From assembly GCF_007655135.1 (NCBI RefSeq), contig NC_045129.1:5146001-5210000 (forward strand): a DNA stretch of 64,000 nucleotides, read 5' to 3'. Below the pieces are notes generated by a model. The model saw nothing but the letters and a program-made list of their open reading frames with translations, made no database searches and was not told the origin of the DNA. This document shows positions 48,008 to 61,874 of this stretch, one piece after another; within the stretch, counting starts at the first letter, position 1, and the number at the start of each line of letters is the position of its first letter. Position numbers and translations under genes: made by a program. The DNA is from Punica granatum (Eukaryota; Streptophyta; Magnoliopsida; Myrtales; Lythraceae).

Positions 48008-50251
48008 TTCCTGCTCCGATTAAGACTGATGCTACTCCTGTCAAAGAGAAAAACACGAAGGGAAAAGAAAGGAATACAATGAGAGTGCGAAGAATAAGAG
48101 TTCGGCAAACATCTCACATCTCTCACCACTTGTCCAAAATGAAAATAACAGGTAATTTTCTAGTCGATCTAGCACATTCCGGGGCTTGAGCTGTGTACGC
48201 ATTTATGTTGGGTGGGGGCAGGGACTGATGAATTATTTCATGCCTCCGAAAAATTATGAAAAAAGATTTCACGCAAATCTTTGAAATTCCTATCAGCTTT
48301 GACCAACATATGGAACCACTAAATATAACACCCCACAGCCCCTTTCCTTTGCCAACTCAAATATTTGGTTGAAGTAAAGATGATGCAGCAGCTATCCGTT
48401 TTCATCAGGTCACCAAGAACTGCAAAGAGAATGATATGGCATGAACGTTCGGTTCTATCCCACGACGGGTTGCGTTAAAATTACTTTTCTGCAGGAAGTT
48501 CTTCTATCTTTTCGAAAAGAAACAACAGAATAGGGACGCAGCTAGACTGATGGGATTTCTAAGTTGCTGTTCCCCATAAGGGACGCTGATTCGATTCAGC
48601 TGCCACAGGGAAAGATTTCTTACCAGACAATTGAAAGAAAGAACCCGAAAAGGCACTTTCAAATCTTGACTAACATAACTATCCAACTGAACCCCGCGAA
48701 ACAACAAAAAGTCATACATTTATCTGCCTCTATCTCATTTGGCAGCCCTTTGATTTCATCAACACACACAAATAAAACAGAAAAACTTCACAAACCCATA
48801 GGTCACCATCCAGCAAGCAATTTACAGTCAGAACTGCATCAAATTACAACGCCAAAATTCAGCTCAAATATCGTATCATATGAAGAATCAATAGCCGGCA
48901 TGACGCATTATCTGAAAAATTTCCTCTTTTAACTCGAGCACAGAGATGAAGAGAACCTTAATATCAGCTCACAAGGTCACGGGCGCAACTGAAAAGGAGT
49001 AAAGCGAGAGACATTAACGGAGAGGAAGAGAAACCCTCACCTGATGATTCATGGATTCGACGCAAGAGCGGACCATCAAGCTTCTCATGGGACGCAGAGA
49101 CCAGAAGGGAGAAATCATCCACCGGAGGAAGGTCCAGGAATTCTGCCTGAACCGGAGCTGAATCTCCCTCTGCCTCTCTCTGTAGTCTGAAACTGATGGA
49201 CTTGGCCAGAAAATCTCATTCATCCACGAAAGAAACGCAGAGAGAGATTGAGAGAGACACAGAGAGAGAGAGAGAGAGAGAGGGGTTTGCTTGACCGTAG
49301 CGAGAAACGTTTTTCGTCGTCTTCAATTCAATGTCCGTGTCGGAGATATCTATTTTTTTTAATTAATTAATTATTTGGTTAATAGATGTCTGATTTTTGT
49401 GCTGTTGGTCTCTTGCACCCACACATTTTTACGTGGAATCCACTTGGCAATTACCCGTTTACCCAAGAATGTGACTTTAAAATAAATAGTTTATTTTTCT
49501 GCATCTGACTCTGAGGTTATGCTGTATAAATTAATTTTATTCATTTTTCTTGAATTTCAAATAAGCTCCCCTCGTGTTGTCGCGAATGACTTGCGTAACT
49601 GTTACATGTTTTGCTATGATGCTTGCCGTTATTGCCACTGAAAATCACAATGGACCAATAATGCCAACCCATAATTGTTCTCGAACTATGACCATTATTA
49701 GCGAAGCCTCACTGAATAAGCGAAGAAAAGAGGCGAATGAGTTGAATGAATATTTTGGTTCACGGTGATTATCGTATTATTCATATGTAGTCATGCTCGA
49801 CTGTGGGATCGTCATTACACTGAGACGTCGCATTGGTGAGTCGACTTTATCCACGAGGCGATTCATAATCACAACACGAACTACCGTGAGGCTTTTTTCG
49901 ATTCTCGCAGATGGAATAGAAGGGGCTCATTTCCAAACAATGAAAAGTTCTGGTGCCCATTTTCAATGTTTCAAAGTTCAACGGGTTGATATTGCATTTC
50001 GATTTCTTCCCCGCAACTTTTTAGTTCTTCCTTTTTCTGGCCAAAACTTTTTAGTTCGATGAACAGTCGTCGGCTCCACAGACGAATCAAATCCACTTCT
50101 TCGTCAATGGAAGCTCTTCTTCTGCAACTGCAGAGTTTCGAACCCTAGACTTCCTTTTTTTCCTTCCTCGTCTCCCCCTTCTGCTTCCCGCCAACACAGA
50201 GCTTCTGGGCAAAGTCCCCGGCTTTCCGCTCCTCGGCTTCATGCGCCTCCC
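48008..50251. promoter_or_regulatory. Shared upstream region of the divergent ELF4-like and TFIIIC genes
   Basis: The ELF4-like gene leaves leftward and TFIIIC rightward, with 2.2 kb between start codons. A GA tract at about 49258-49283 (CT on the EFL strand) marks a likely EFL 5' UTR exon around 49020-49290, so 48010-49010 would be a leader intron. 49300-50050 is AT-rich and should hold both promoters. 50051-50251 is the TFIIIC leader, CT-rich. Confidence 0.45.
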
Positions 50252-51527
50252 ATGGATTCCGTGGCATCCTCCGCGCTCGAAGAGATCTGCGCCCAAGGCT
50301 CCACCGGCCTCACCCTTTCGTCCCTCTGGCCCAAGCTAGCTCCTCAGCTCTCCTCCGCCGGCCTCGGCCTCTCGCTGGGCGTCAAGAGCTCCGTGTGGGC
50401 GAACCTCCTCAAAATCCCCGGGCTTGAGTTCCACGCTCGCAATGCGGCTCTTGCCCCGACTGATCCTTCGATTCAGTGCGTTGAGGACGCGGAGAAGATG
50501 AAGCTGAAGATTGTGGCTAGGGAGAGCTTGAGGGATAACTTCGTCGGGCTCTATGATGCTCAATCCGCCTCCGCAAACATCTCTTCGCGTCAACGACAGA
50601 CCCTCGAGCGTCTTGCTGCTGCTCGGTGAGCTTTTTTCTGCCCATCCTTTTGCAAGTTTGATCCTTTCTGTGATCATTTCTGTTGCGTGGATTGCTGGCT
50701 TAGAAAAATTCCTGATTGCATGAATTAGGAAAATCAAAATGAAGTAAATATCCTTATGCTGGTAGCATAGTACAGTCTCGCAGGGCTTATATTTGACCTG
50801 GGCACATATGAAAATGGTGCTGCAATTGGTTGTTCAAGCTATCATAGTAGCTAACTTTGGCTTAATGAAAAGATTGAATTTTATCTTGCTCCACGTTGTA
50901 TTGTTTCACGATTCTTGTCGCTTGCATTTGGTGTGAACAGGGAGAATGGTGTAACACAAAGTCAGCTGGGCAAGGAATTTAACATGGAAGGGAAGTACAT
51001 ATTTTATATTCTAAAGAACCTAGAATCTCGGGGACTTATAATGAGGCAGTCAGCAGTATTGAGGACTAAAGAGGCTTTCAGTGAAGGGGAGTCGAGGAAT
51101 GGTCCATGCGTGACCACAAATGTTGTATACTTGCATCGATATGCAAAGCACTTGGGCTTGCAGCAGAAAATTGAAATTACTAAGGAAGGGCGAGCTGGGA
51201 GTTCCAGAAATGCCAGTGAGGCTCTTGCTATTGGAGGATGTCCAACTGAAGATCTTACTAAGGACATGATCGTGAAGGATTACTTACCAGCAATGCAAGC
51301 TGTTTGTGATAAACTTGAATCGGCGGAAGGCAAGGTCTGCCAGGTTTTGAATTATCAGTAAATCTTTCCTTTCAACTGCTGTTATTGTTTCATTGAGGTT
51401 ATCAATCCATTACCCTTTTTTAACTGCACTTTTTGTTTATTCAAGGTTCTTGTTGTCTCAGATATCAAGCGTGATCTTGGCTATGCAGGAGCTCCTGCAG
51501 GCCACAAGGCTTGGAGAACTGTAATGC

Positions 51528-51559
<32 letters not shown>

Positions 51560-54500
51560 TGTTCTTAGTTGCATATGGTTGCATTTTGTTTTACCTTTTG
51601 GTATTTCTAATGTTTCCTACATGTCATTGTCTCAGATTTGTCGCCGATTGAAGGATGCTGGTGTAGTGGAGGAACTTGAGGCTAAAGTGAATGAGAAGGT
51701 GATATTATATCATCCAAATATTCAAATCGCTCATTTGCAACTCTGTCTTGTCCTTGATATAATGAGTTATGGGTGTTAATCACTCTCATACTGAGATTAC
51801 GTATATCAACTCATAACTGGAATAAGGTCTTTCATATAGTTGGGCTTTGTGTCATCATGTCATTTCTTCGCTTTAGTTTTGAAAGCTGCAAAAGTTCTGG
51901 AGGTCTTTCATATACTTGGGCTTTGTGTCATCATGTCATTTCTTCGCTTTAGTTTTGAAAGCAGCAAAAGTTCTGGCATATTCTTTAGTGGCTATGAGAG
52001 ATTTACTCTATTTTATTTTAGGGATTACCCGTGGTTATATCTACTCTGTGCTTAAAAGACTGAACGTTTTGCAGGTCCACTCTTGCCTACGTCTGCTGAA
52101 GAAGTTTCCAGTTGAGACAAATGAGCCAAACCTATTTTCATCTGGAAATAATGGTAAGAATGAAGAGGTGGCGCAATTTGGGAGGAAACGTCATATCAGT
52201 GAACAAGTAATTGAACTTCCACTGGAGCATCAAGTTTTTGACATGGTCATTGCTGAAGGATCGGTTGGAGTGACCCTTAAGGAGGTCCATACTTTTCCTC
52301 TAATTTTGCAGATTTTCTCAATGTTTATACTTTATAGGGAAATATTGTTATTGCTTTTGTCTCCTACTTCTTGTGGACGGACCACCTTTATATTTTTCAT
52401 CACTTAAGCAGGTATGTGAGAGACTTGGGCTTGATAACAAAAGGAACCATACTCGAGTTTTGAACATAGTCTCAAGATTTGGGATGCATCTGGCTGCTGA
52501 AAATCATGGTAAAGGTGTGGCATATCGAGTATGGGCTCCAAAGTCGTTTGGTGGAGATGCAACTAATACATTGCCCTGCAAGTCTAAGAGTGCTTATAAT
52601 GAGAGTCGGGCATTAAACCTGGATGGTCATGGGAGTGATGCTCCAAATCTATTGGATTGCACTCCTTCAGTTTCCGAGGGCAAGTTGATCTCTGCTGAAA
52701 AAACGGGTGAAAGAGAGAATGATGAAGAACTTCAAAATGCAATTCTAGAAGATGGTGAGGCAGATGAGGCGCTCAACAGACAAGAGGTTCTCCCCAAGCC
52801 GGGAGTTTCTGGTGTTGGTTTAGATCTTGCCTTGGTGGTTCCATCAGATGAAAATAGTGTAACTCTATATGAAACTCCTGCTTCCCAAAAATCATCTAAA
52901 TCGGGGTTGTCTCAAAGGTATCCTTGTCTATCACAGACAGCTGACGCAACCCAAAGGGAGCAAAGAATATTGGGACGGGTTCAGGTCTTTGCCTCCCTAT
53001 GCTTGTCAAGCTTCTGTTTTGTTACCCCTTATTTTCCATTGTCCTCTGATGCATTTAATAAAAAATCTTTGTTTAATGCCTCTTTCGCAGGAGGAGAAAT
53101 TCATTTTAAGAGCGGAGCTTTACAAGTGGCTAGTGAGTCTCGAGAAGGACAAATGCACAACAATGGATAGGAAGACCATTGATCGAATTGTAAACAAGCT
53201 TCAGAAACAAGGTCACTGCAAATGTGTTGAGATTAGTGTACCATCCTTTACAAATTGTAGCCGTAATCGTAGGACTCAAGTGATTTTGCACCCATCGGTT
53301 GAACATTTATCTCCTCCACTGCTCAGTGAAATTCATGATAGGCTGAGATCCTTCGAAATGCAGAGTCGTGGGCATGGCTCATCAAAGTCAAAGGACTGTG
53401 AATCTGTCCCCGTGTTAGAAGGTGTCCAAAGGATTCAGAGTTCTGTGGGTTCTGATGCAACATCAAATACTAAACATGAAGCTATGCGTGCTAATGGATT
53501 TGTGTTGGCAAAAATGATCCGAGCAAAGCTGCTGCATTGCTTTATTTGGGATTATCTTCATTCTTTGCCTGATAATAATTTGGACATATTGTCCAGCGCA
53601 AGCAATCCTCACAGCAGTTACTGGCTGTTTTCTCTGGAAGAAGCTATTAAAGCAATTCCAGTCGAGCTATTTCTCCAGGTTGCAGGGTCTGCTCAGAAAT
53701 TTGATGATATGATGGAAAAGTGCAGGAGTGGTTTGCGATTGGTGGATCTTCCTGTAGAGCAGTATAGGATTTTGATGGACACTTTAGCCACAGCTAGACT
53801 ATCATTGGTCATTGACATTTTAAGGCGGCTGAAGGTACGTTACTACTTGTTTGTATTTTTGGGATTTTACTCATTGAAATTGTCTTCAGCTCGTGCATCT
53901 ATGTAGTTTATGATAAACTGTCCTATCACATTCTAGTTGTATATTTAACTGTAAGCTCTGGTTAGATGTTGCTGCAATTTTTCCTACAATTTGATTCTAT
54001 GAAAATTTTCTGCCAGAGTTCCTTACATAGGCTTCTATTTTGTAGTTGATCCGACTTGTGAACAATGGACATAGAGAGGAAGGGGTCAAGGTTCCACATG
54101 CCATTCTTACACATGCAATGGAGCTAAAACCTTACATCGAGGAACCACTGTCAATGTTGGCACATTCTTTCAATTTCATTTCTCTTGATCTTCGTCCTCG
54201 GGTCAGGCATGATTTCATTTTATCTAGTAAGGAAGCTGTGGATGAATATTGGCATACACTCGAGTACTGTTATGCTACTGCTGACCCCAAAGCTGCTATA
54301 CATGCATTTCCTGGATCGACAGTCCATGAGGTAAGTTACTTAAGTTTGTTCATACATCACTAAGACCCTTTATTTAGGAGTCCTAAGCTGTTTTCATTTA
54401 CGAGCTCTGGTTACTCTTTACATTTTCTGCAGCTTCTTGTCTCTATTTGCAATTTTGGATGCAGCTTTTGGCATTAAACTAGTGTTTTACTTCTTCTTTT

Positions 54501-57500
54501 TTTTGGTTCATTTTTTCAGGTTTTCTATTTCCGATCATGGGCATCAGCTCGCGTAATGACAGCTGAGCAACGTGCAGAGCTTCTAAAGCGTGTTGTCAAG
54601 GACAGTACCAGTGAAAAACTTTCTTTTAAGGAGTGTGAGAAGATTGCCAAAGATCTCAATCTCACCTTAGAACAGGTAAGGATATCTCTTATGTCCCTAA
54701 AGGAAAGGTTGGGATTAAATGAGGTCTTGGTGACGCCAAAGCTGGTAAGGAGTTTTACCTCTGAATGCAGAGCGATGTATTTTGACTATGATGGGTTTGT
54801 TTGTGCTGCTTATCTAACAATATTTAATCTATTTGGTTAAATTGAGAAACTTCTGCAGGTCCTGTCATTTTCCTTTTAATTAAAAGCAAAGTGAATATGG
54901 GAAAAGAAGGCATTAAGAACACTTCATAAATCGCTAGCCTATATTTGCTCAACATTTCTTTGAAGTGCATCTCAGCATGTTTTCTCCTGATCTTTCTCAC
55001 CATGAAGGAAAAAGGAAAATGACAAAGAAAGACCAGAGAAAAAGCAAATAGAGCATAATTTGCATTCTTGTGGGCTCAAATTTCCTTTCTGCGGTATGGT
55101 TTGATGCAGGTTCTACGGGTTTATCATGATAAACGCCAAAAACGTCTCACTCGGTTTCAAGGTACTGTTGCCGAGGAAGGGGGTCAGACACAAACATCAG
55201 CAACTCAACCTGTTTCAGCCACCAGAAAACGTAGGAGCTCATCGAAAGTGCCATCAGCAAATAATAATGTTGATCCAGTGAATGACCAGTTGAACCATGA
55301 GGATATTGTGAGATTCTCTGATGGCGCCAATCGTTTTAGAGGAGAACTTGCTGAGACAGTAGTCTCTCTGGAAGAACATGAGACAGTCCGTAATGATTTC
55401 TGTACGGAGGAACCAAGACGCAACATTGAAATGAAAGGATGTTCAAATGAGAATACAAAGCCAATAAGACAGAAGAGGTCCTCATGGACAGATGAAGCGG
55501 ATAGGTAAGCTGTTTATAAAGTACTGGGTAAAGGACCGGCTTTTGGCTGCGAATAGGTAGACCACAGACAGATAGTTGATCATGTAGAAGTGGTTTATCA
55601 TTTTAGAATCCCTCAAATAATATATTTAAGGATTAAATTGTGATAATATAACTAACTCACCTTGTTTTGGTTTGTAACTGAAGCTTTCCACAATTTAATT
55701 ATAAAAAATGTGTAGTTAGAGGTCCGTTGGGATTTTTCTTCCTTCGTTGTATATGGAGATATAATTTATAACTGTACATATATTTGTCTATTTTTTCACT
55801 TAGTTTCTCTCTCTTTCTGCTCAAATTTGACTTTCTATTTTGGTCAGGCAAATGGTGATTCAGTATGTTAAACACCGTGCAGAGCGAGGAGCAAAATTTC
55901 AACGTGCAGGTTGGTCGTCACTTTCAGACCTTCCTGCGCCGCCAAGTGCTTGTGGCAAAAGAATAGCATGTTTAAAGAAAAATAAAGTCTTCAGGAGAGC
56001 TCTGATGAGGCTCATTAACGTAGTCAGTAAACGATATGTGAGGCACTTGCAGAAATTACACAACAAGATCGGAGATGGTATCAGACTCCTTGTGCGGAGT
56101 TCATTGACAGGAGATGGTGATAGAAGTATTCCTGTTGAGGCTCAACTTATTGAAGACGAAGAGCAGTGGGATGATTTTAGTTGTCCGAGTGTTAAGCGAG
56201 TTCTTGAGGAGGTTCTACGATGCAAGAGGATCACTAACTTAGAGGCCTCTAAAGAAATTCAATCCGACTCCGAGGAGTTCTCTAATCTGAATAAGCGCTC
56301 TGGACATTACGTATATTCTCTGCTCTTTCTCATAGTATTGTTGGGATTTAAATATTTGTTCTGTCTCTCTGCAGGCCTGTTACTCTGATACTCTTTTGTC
56401 AACTTTCTGGAAGCTGTTTAATTGTACAACAGTAGTTCTTGAAATAGTCTTATCCCATACATCACCCAGTTTTCTTATATATATATATTGTCTGATCCAG
56501 GAAAATTTAGAGTTAGCTAGGAGGAGCAATTTAGCTTTCTTTCTATTCTGGAGCATTCTACCCCTTTTCCTTCTTGATAAACATAGAAAATCAAGGGAAG
56601 CTTTGTTAGAATGCACTTGACAATGTGAACCAACACTATCTTGTTAACCTAATGTCTATATTTTTCAGAAAATGAAAATCGGAAAAGTGGAAAATTTTCT
56701 CCAACTTTTCAGATTCATTGCATGGACTGCTGGATCTATAAAATTTTGTTCATTATTCAACTGCTATCGATTGACATTATGAGTATACAATCTACTGTAA
56801 CTTCTTGTATTCATCGTTATGCCCAACTAGAGCATATAAACTAGTTTATTATTCCTAGTGATGAAGTGCTATTTAAAGAAATATCATTACACATGCAGGC
56901 TTCCCAAGTTCGGCAATCTGTTTCTTCAGGCAGTCCTCATGAGGATAACTGGAAGGAACAAGATAAAGGAAATCAACAAGGCTCTCTTTCTAGATCGAAG
57001 CGCCGTCGCCTTCAGAAGAAGTTTACCAGGCTTTTCAACAAAGAATATCCAGTCAATAGACATATATACGAATCTTTGGCCGTCTCTAATGCTGTAGAGC
57101 TATTTAAGCTCATCTTTCTGAACACCTCATCAGCACCTGGAATGTCAAATATCTTGGCAGAATCTTTGAGGCATTATTCGGAGCATGATCTGTTTGCAGC
57201 TTTTAGATACCTCAGGGAGAGGAAGATCCTGGTAAATGCTGCTTCTATCTGTAAGCTTGACTTACATGACAAATGTCTTAGATTGGTAGAAGACTCCATG
57301 TTTGTTTGATCGTGCATTTTTCTGCTTTGCATATTATGTAGTTACCCAAAAGCTAGAAAAGTTAATATCTCCGTTACCATATATGATCCCCCTTTGGTGG
57401 TGCCACCTATCAAGTTCTAAATGAAAGCATACCTGTTTTTCTCTCTAAGGCCTGTGGTGAATGCTTAGGTAGAGCTCAACTATTTCATGTAGTTTCTGTT

Positions 57501-59839
57501 TTAATTAGTTGCTTCTAATTGCTGGTAAAGTATAGGAAGATAATTATGTCATTCTTAATCTCGAGGGATCCGGAAATGCCTGCAACTGAAGATCATAACC
57601 ATCAGAGACTTTAATATATCACTTATGTATTTGATTAATGCCTGCCTTTCTGCCTCTGTATCTAGAACTGACTATCATTGTTGCGCTTTTCTTCCATTAG
57701 TATGCGTCTACGTCTTCTAACTTTTTCTCTCTGGGCAGATTGGGGGCACTGGGAATATGCAATATGAACTTCCTCTAAATTTCATTCAGAACATGTCAAG
57801 ATCCATGTTTCCTGCCAATACCGGAAGAAGAATTTCTCGCTGTTCCAGATGGCTTCATGAGAGGGAAAAGGATCTTAATGAAGGGGAGATTGCTCTTGCT
57901 GGTGATTTACAGTGTGGGGATGTTGTTCATTTATTTTCTCTAGTATCTCATGGCGAAATATCTATTTTTCCACTCTTACCTGAGGAAGGTGTTGGAGAAG
58001 CCGAGGACCCGAGGAACTCCAAACGTCGTAGAGCTGTTGATGAATCACCTGACAGTAGTAGGACTAAAAAGTCAAAATATGTAGCAGATGATGTTTCTGC
58101 TCGCAGGGACAAAGGGTTTCCAGGCATCATGGTCTGTGCTCGTCGCGAGGCAATTGAAAGAGCAAAAGTCGTGGAATTATCATCAAGAAACGCAGAGTTT
58201 GATCCTCACGAAGTGATTTTGGATCCTCCTCTTAATGAGTTGGATACTGGTGTGGAGCAGGGAGAAAGTGATTCCACTCCCGATAGGCACATAAGAGAGA
58301 TTCTTAGATCGCCCGATCTGTGTAATAGTACAATAAATGCTGTGGAATCACCTTGGGATGCTATGGCATGTTATGCAGAGAAAGTAATGCTGATGCCTTC
58401 TGACCCTGAATCCCGAAGATTCTTATGTCCCGAAGTCTTCAAAAACATGTATGGTGCAATTCAGAGAGCTGGTGACCAAGGTTTGAGCATGGAAGAAGTC
58501 TCACAAATTGCTCACAAGCCTGGTATGAATGCTTTTTCTGTTTGGTACTGTATGTAACGGTACATCAACATGCTGGCAAATAATGATAAATTGTTTCCAC
58601 TTTTTGAACCGGTTTGTATGTACTTTCTCAGGAGAAAAAGCTCTTAAGCTTCTCATAGATGTGCTCCAATCCTTTGGGAGGGTTGTTAAGGTTAGTTTTC
58701 TCCTAACCTTAAATGGCAAACTAATGCTGTATACGACCTAATGTAATGAATCTTCTTTCTTCTCAAAATACAGGTTAATGCCTTTGATGCTGTTCGTGTA
58801 GTCGATGCTCTATATCGTCCCAAGTACTTCTTGAGCTTGCTCCCTGATACTTGTCAAGATCAAGGGCAGCAATCATCAATTGAGTCAAGAGGAGGAAGCA
58901 GTGAAGGCCATTCAATTCATGAACCCAATCACGATCATTCTGATGATAAAGCCAAGCAGGATACTCCCGTTGATACTGATCAAATGCATAAAGTCACCTT
59001 GCTTAATCTTCCCGAGGAGACAGATGGGACCCTCAGTGAAGTTCAAAACACAAGTGTGTCTGGAAGCTCTTCTTATCACAACAATGTGAATCCCCCAGAA
59101 AGCAACATTGATCTGGAAATTAAGAAATTTTCTTTGAGTGAGTTCTGTGTTCCCATAGTTCCTTGGATGAATGGTGATGGAACGATCAACAGAGTTGTCT
59201 ACAAAGGACTTCTACGGCGAGTCCTCGGTATCGTGATGCTGAATCCTGGAATATTAGAGGTAAATAAATTCTCAATTCAACGTGCCTTCACTTCAGATTG
59301 AAATTACTGTTGTGCTAGGTGTTATTCTGTGCACAGATTCTCTTTAGGGTTATCCCGTTGGTATTAGGAAACTCAATCTGTTATCTCAATATCATTAGCA
59401 GAAAATTTAGTCCACTTATACGAGGTTCTAAACTGGTGATTAAGCCTCTTCACTATAAAAGCTGGTTGTTTCCCGAATAGTATCTCTTTATAGAAGTCTC
59501 ACTTTATCATTTCTGCAGGATAATATAATCCAACAGTTGGATGTTCTGAACCCCCAGGTACGCATTAGATGATTTGTATTAGCTAGGCAATCGATGATTC
59601 AACGCTTGTACTTTACAGTTCGGTCTAAATTGTCGCTGATAAATCTTGTGCAGAGCTGTAGAACATTGCTGGAGTCCATGATACTGGAAAAGCACTTGAT
59701 TGTAAGGAAGATGCGTCAGACTGCGGGCAGTGCGCCACCTTCTATGCTGCAATCTGTGCTCAGGAGTGGCTCTAAAGAATCGAAATCAATCTTCCGGGAG
59801 CATTTCTTTGCCAATTCCATGAGCGCATATCTACTATAA
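50252..59839 (+). CDS. B-block-binding subunit of TFIIIC (tau138 / TFC3-type large subunit)
   Basis: Seventeen exons: 50252-50625, 50941-51343, 51446-51520, 51636-51698, 52075-52284, 52412-52984, 53091-53834, 54046-54330, 54520-54675, 55110-55504, 55848-56310, 56899-57231, 57739-58522, 58632-58690, 58774-59259, 59519-59557, 59654-59839. All phases agree, total 1875 residues. The N-terminus (MDSVASSALEEICAQGSTGL) is the first winged-helix region. Residues about 125-165 (GVTQSQLGKEFNMEGKYIFY) form the B-block domain that binds the internal promoter of tRNA genes. A MYB/SANT-like stretch lies near 1085-1140 (RSSWTDEADRQMVIQYVKHR). The C-terminus is a helical MRQTAGSAPPSMLQSVLR stretch. TFIIIC recruits TFIIIB and RNA polymerase III. 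The exon 11 donor (GTATAT at 56311) is the least certain. From memory the relative is At1g17450. Confidence 0.92.
51826..51977 (+). repeat. 76-bp tandem duplication in a TFIIIC intron
   Basis: GGTCTTTCATATA(G/C)TTGGGC begins at 51826 and 51902; the two copies differ at only a couple of bases. It lies wholly within the intron 51699-52074 and does not touch splice sites. Confidence 0.9.
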
Positions 59840-61874
59840 CAAGCGCGGGGACTTTTGCCAATCCCATGAAATCAACCCTAAGCCTGATGAGCAACTGCAC
59901 AAGAAACATGCTGGAGCGCGGCATTCCATCGGATATTCGGAGATACTTGAGCTCCAACCTATTCTGTTTGGATCGATGCAATCTCAGCTATTCGGTCAAA
60001 TTGGATCCGCGGCCATTAACAGTCGTCTGGTAAAGTCGAGGGAAAGGAATGAGGACCGCATGTGGATATCTCTAGGAATTTGCCAAGTCCATAAGATCTT
60101 GGGCCAATTCACGGGGCCCAAATGATCTTATGGGTCCTTTTTAAGCTATGCTCCGATTTTTATGTACCTTGGAACTGTGTGAAGAGCTCGTTTGTTCCAT
60201 AAGTTCAAATTCCTAGAGGAAACAAGGGAACCGATCTGCCGATAAAAGAAATCAATAGCATATCCTAAAGGATTTCCGGTTTTCATTTATATGGGATTCT
60301 CCTTTCCAAGCTTATTGTATTTATTATTTAACTATGCTCGATGTAACTTAGTCTATGATAAATGCCGAGAATATCCACTTGTATAGTTTAAAAGTGAGAA
60401 TCCATGCTGCTGGTTCTGCCTCTTTAGCATTTGGACTGCTTGTTATGCGGATCAAAAAGGTTCCCGACAGTCGCATAGACATCTAACGGGCATATCGAGA
60501 ACTCCCCATGCTGGGCTTATCGATTGATGTGCTTGCAGATGCACCGAGGACCTCCGCCCTCAAACATCTTTTACATGTGCTTATTAGAGACTCATTAATT
60601 CTTATTTCTATGTGCGATGTCAGAGTACATACTTATCTCTTGGGAACGTTAGGTTAATCCATAGGCAGATGATAATGCTATATAATCCATCAGTGATGGA
60701 ATCCACTGGAAAGGACAGAGACCTCGAAAAGGGCATGTGCGGTTATGGCATTACTGATTTAGTTAATTAAGTCGCCTCATATTTATTCCATTTTTTGCAG
60801 GCCTGAAATAATTTATTCATAATTAGACGCCTACCCTTTTGAGCCCAAAAAAAAAAATGAAGTCAATTACAAAAAAATCAGTATGTGATTGGCTTATCAA
60901 TTATCAATTAAGTATACGATAATGCCGCGTATCAATTAAGTATACGATAATGCCGCGTAATCAGGTGGATGTGATGCAAATACTTTTACATTAATATTTT
61001 GGGAACTGGATGTATATTCATAATCATGCTTAGCTACATACATTGTACACTTCTTAATAATCTTCATCGGATCGAATTAAGCAAATCCCGATAATAACAT
61101 CGTTTAGATAAACTGCCAATAGTTCTGTGGTGCATCTCAATATGGTTCAATCTACCTTTCACCTTCGAAACCGCTACCAAGGAACAAATCATCTTGGACT
61201 AGCATCACATGGGAAACTTGATAAGCCCACTCCTTACCAACTGATACCCACGCTAAGAACCGTCATATCAATCGACATATAGCACCAGGAGCACGAGCGA
61301 CCTGATTTATTACCCAAAATAAAATACACATACATATAGACAAATTTTGGTACTTCGATTTTCCCTCCCAATAAAGCTAAAAGCAACCAAGACTTTGCCT
61401 TTACCGGCAAGGAATCCATTTGAGTGATAACTACTACATTGTCTAGGCAATTTGGGCCAATTTCGAGGCGAACAGCATAAAGAGAAAACCGAAATCACAG
61501 AACATTTCGAACGTATAGGAAATCGTAAAATATACCGATAAGTGGTTTGCAGATTGGTCACTGAGTATCATTTACATGCCTTTCTTTGATTTGATCTATT
61601 AGTTTTGGTTCTTCATGAACACTGCTTCGGTGTTGGACATGTAGCCTTATTCTGGTCGACTCAAGAATCGAACCCGAAACATCTTGGTTATCTTGGTTAT
61701 AGGCGAGAGCGTGTGCTGCTATATCACACCTCCTTTCTAGATATGTAACCTTATTATACATTGAAGAAAAAACAAACTAAAATAGCCATTAGTGCAATCC
61801 ACTACTCTTCTCCTGGAATTTACACAACAGGAGAAAAATTTTGCAATTCAACTGAAACAAACAGATTGATCAAA
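59840..61874. other. Convergent spacer between TFIIIC and NSP1-like genes
   Basis: 59840 to about 60400 should contain the TFIIIC 3' UTR. A 28-bp unit (ATCAATTAAGTATACGATAA...) is duplicated in tandem at 60903-60930 and 60931-60958. No gene is supported. Confidence 0.5.
61610..61765 (-). mobile_element. tRNA-derived SINE-like element
   Basis: On the minus strand GATATAGCAGCACACGCTCT resembles an A-box region, and GTTTCGGGTTCGATTCTTGA contains a good B box (GGTTCGATTC). This pairing is the internal RNA polymerase III promoter of a tRNA gene or SINE. The intervening DNA cannot fold as a tRNA by eye. The 3' end was not defined. Confidence 0.5.

Noticed and set aside
61610..61765. A tRNA gene
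   Set aside because: A- and B-box-like words are present, but no cloverleaf can be folded by eye; a SINE head is a better reading.
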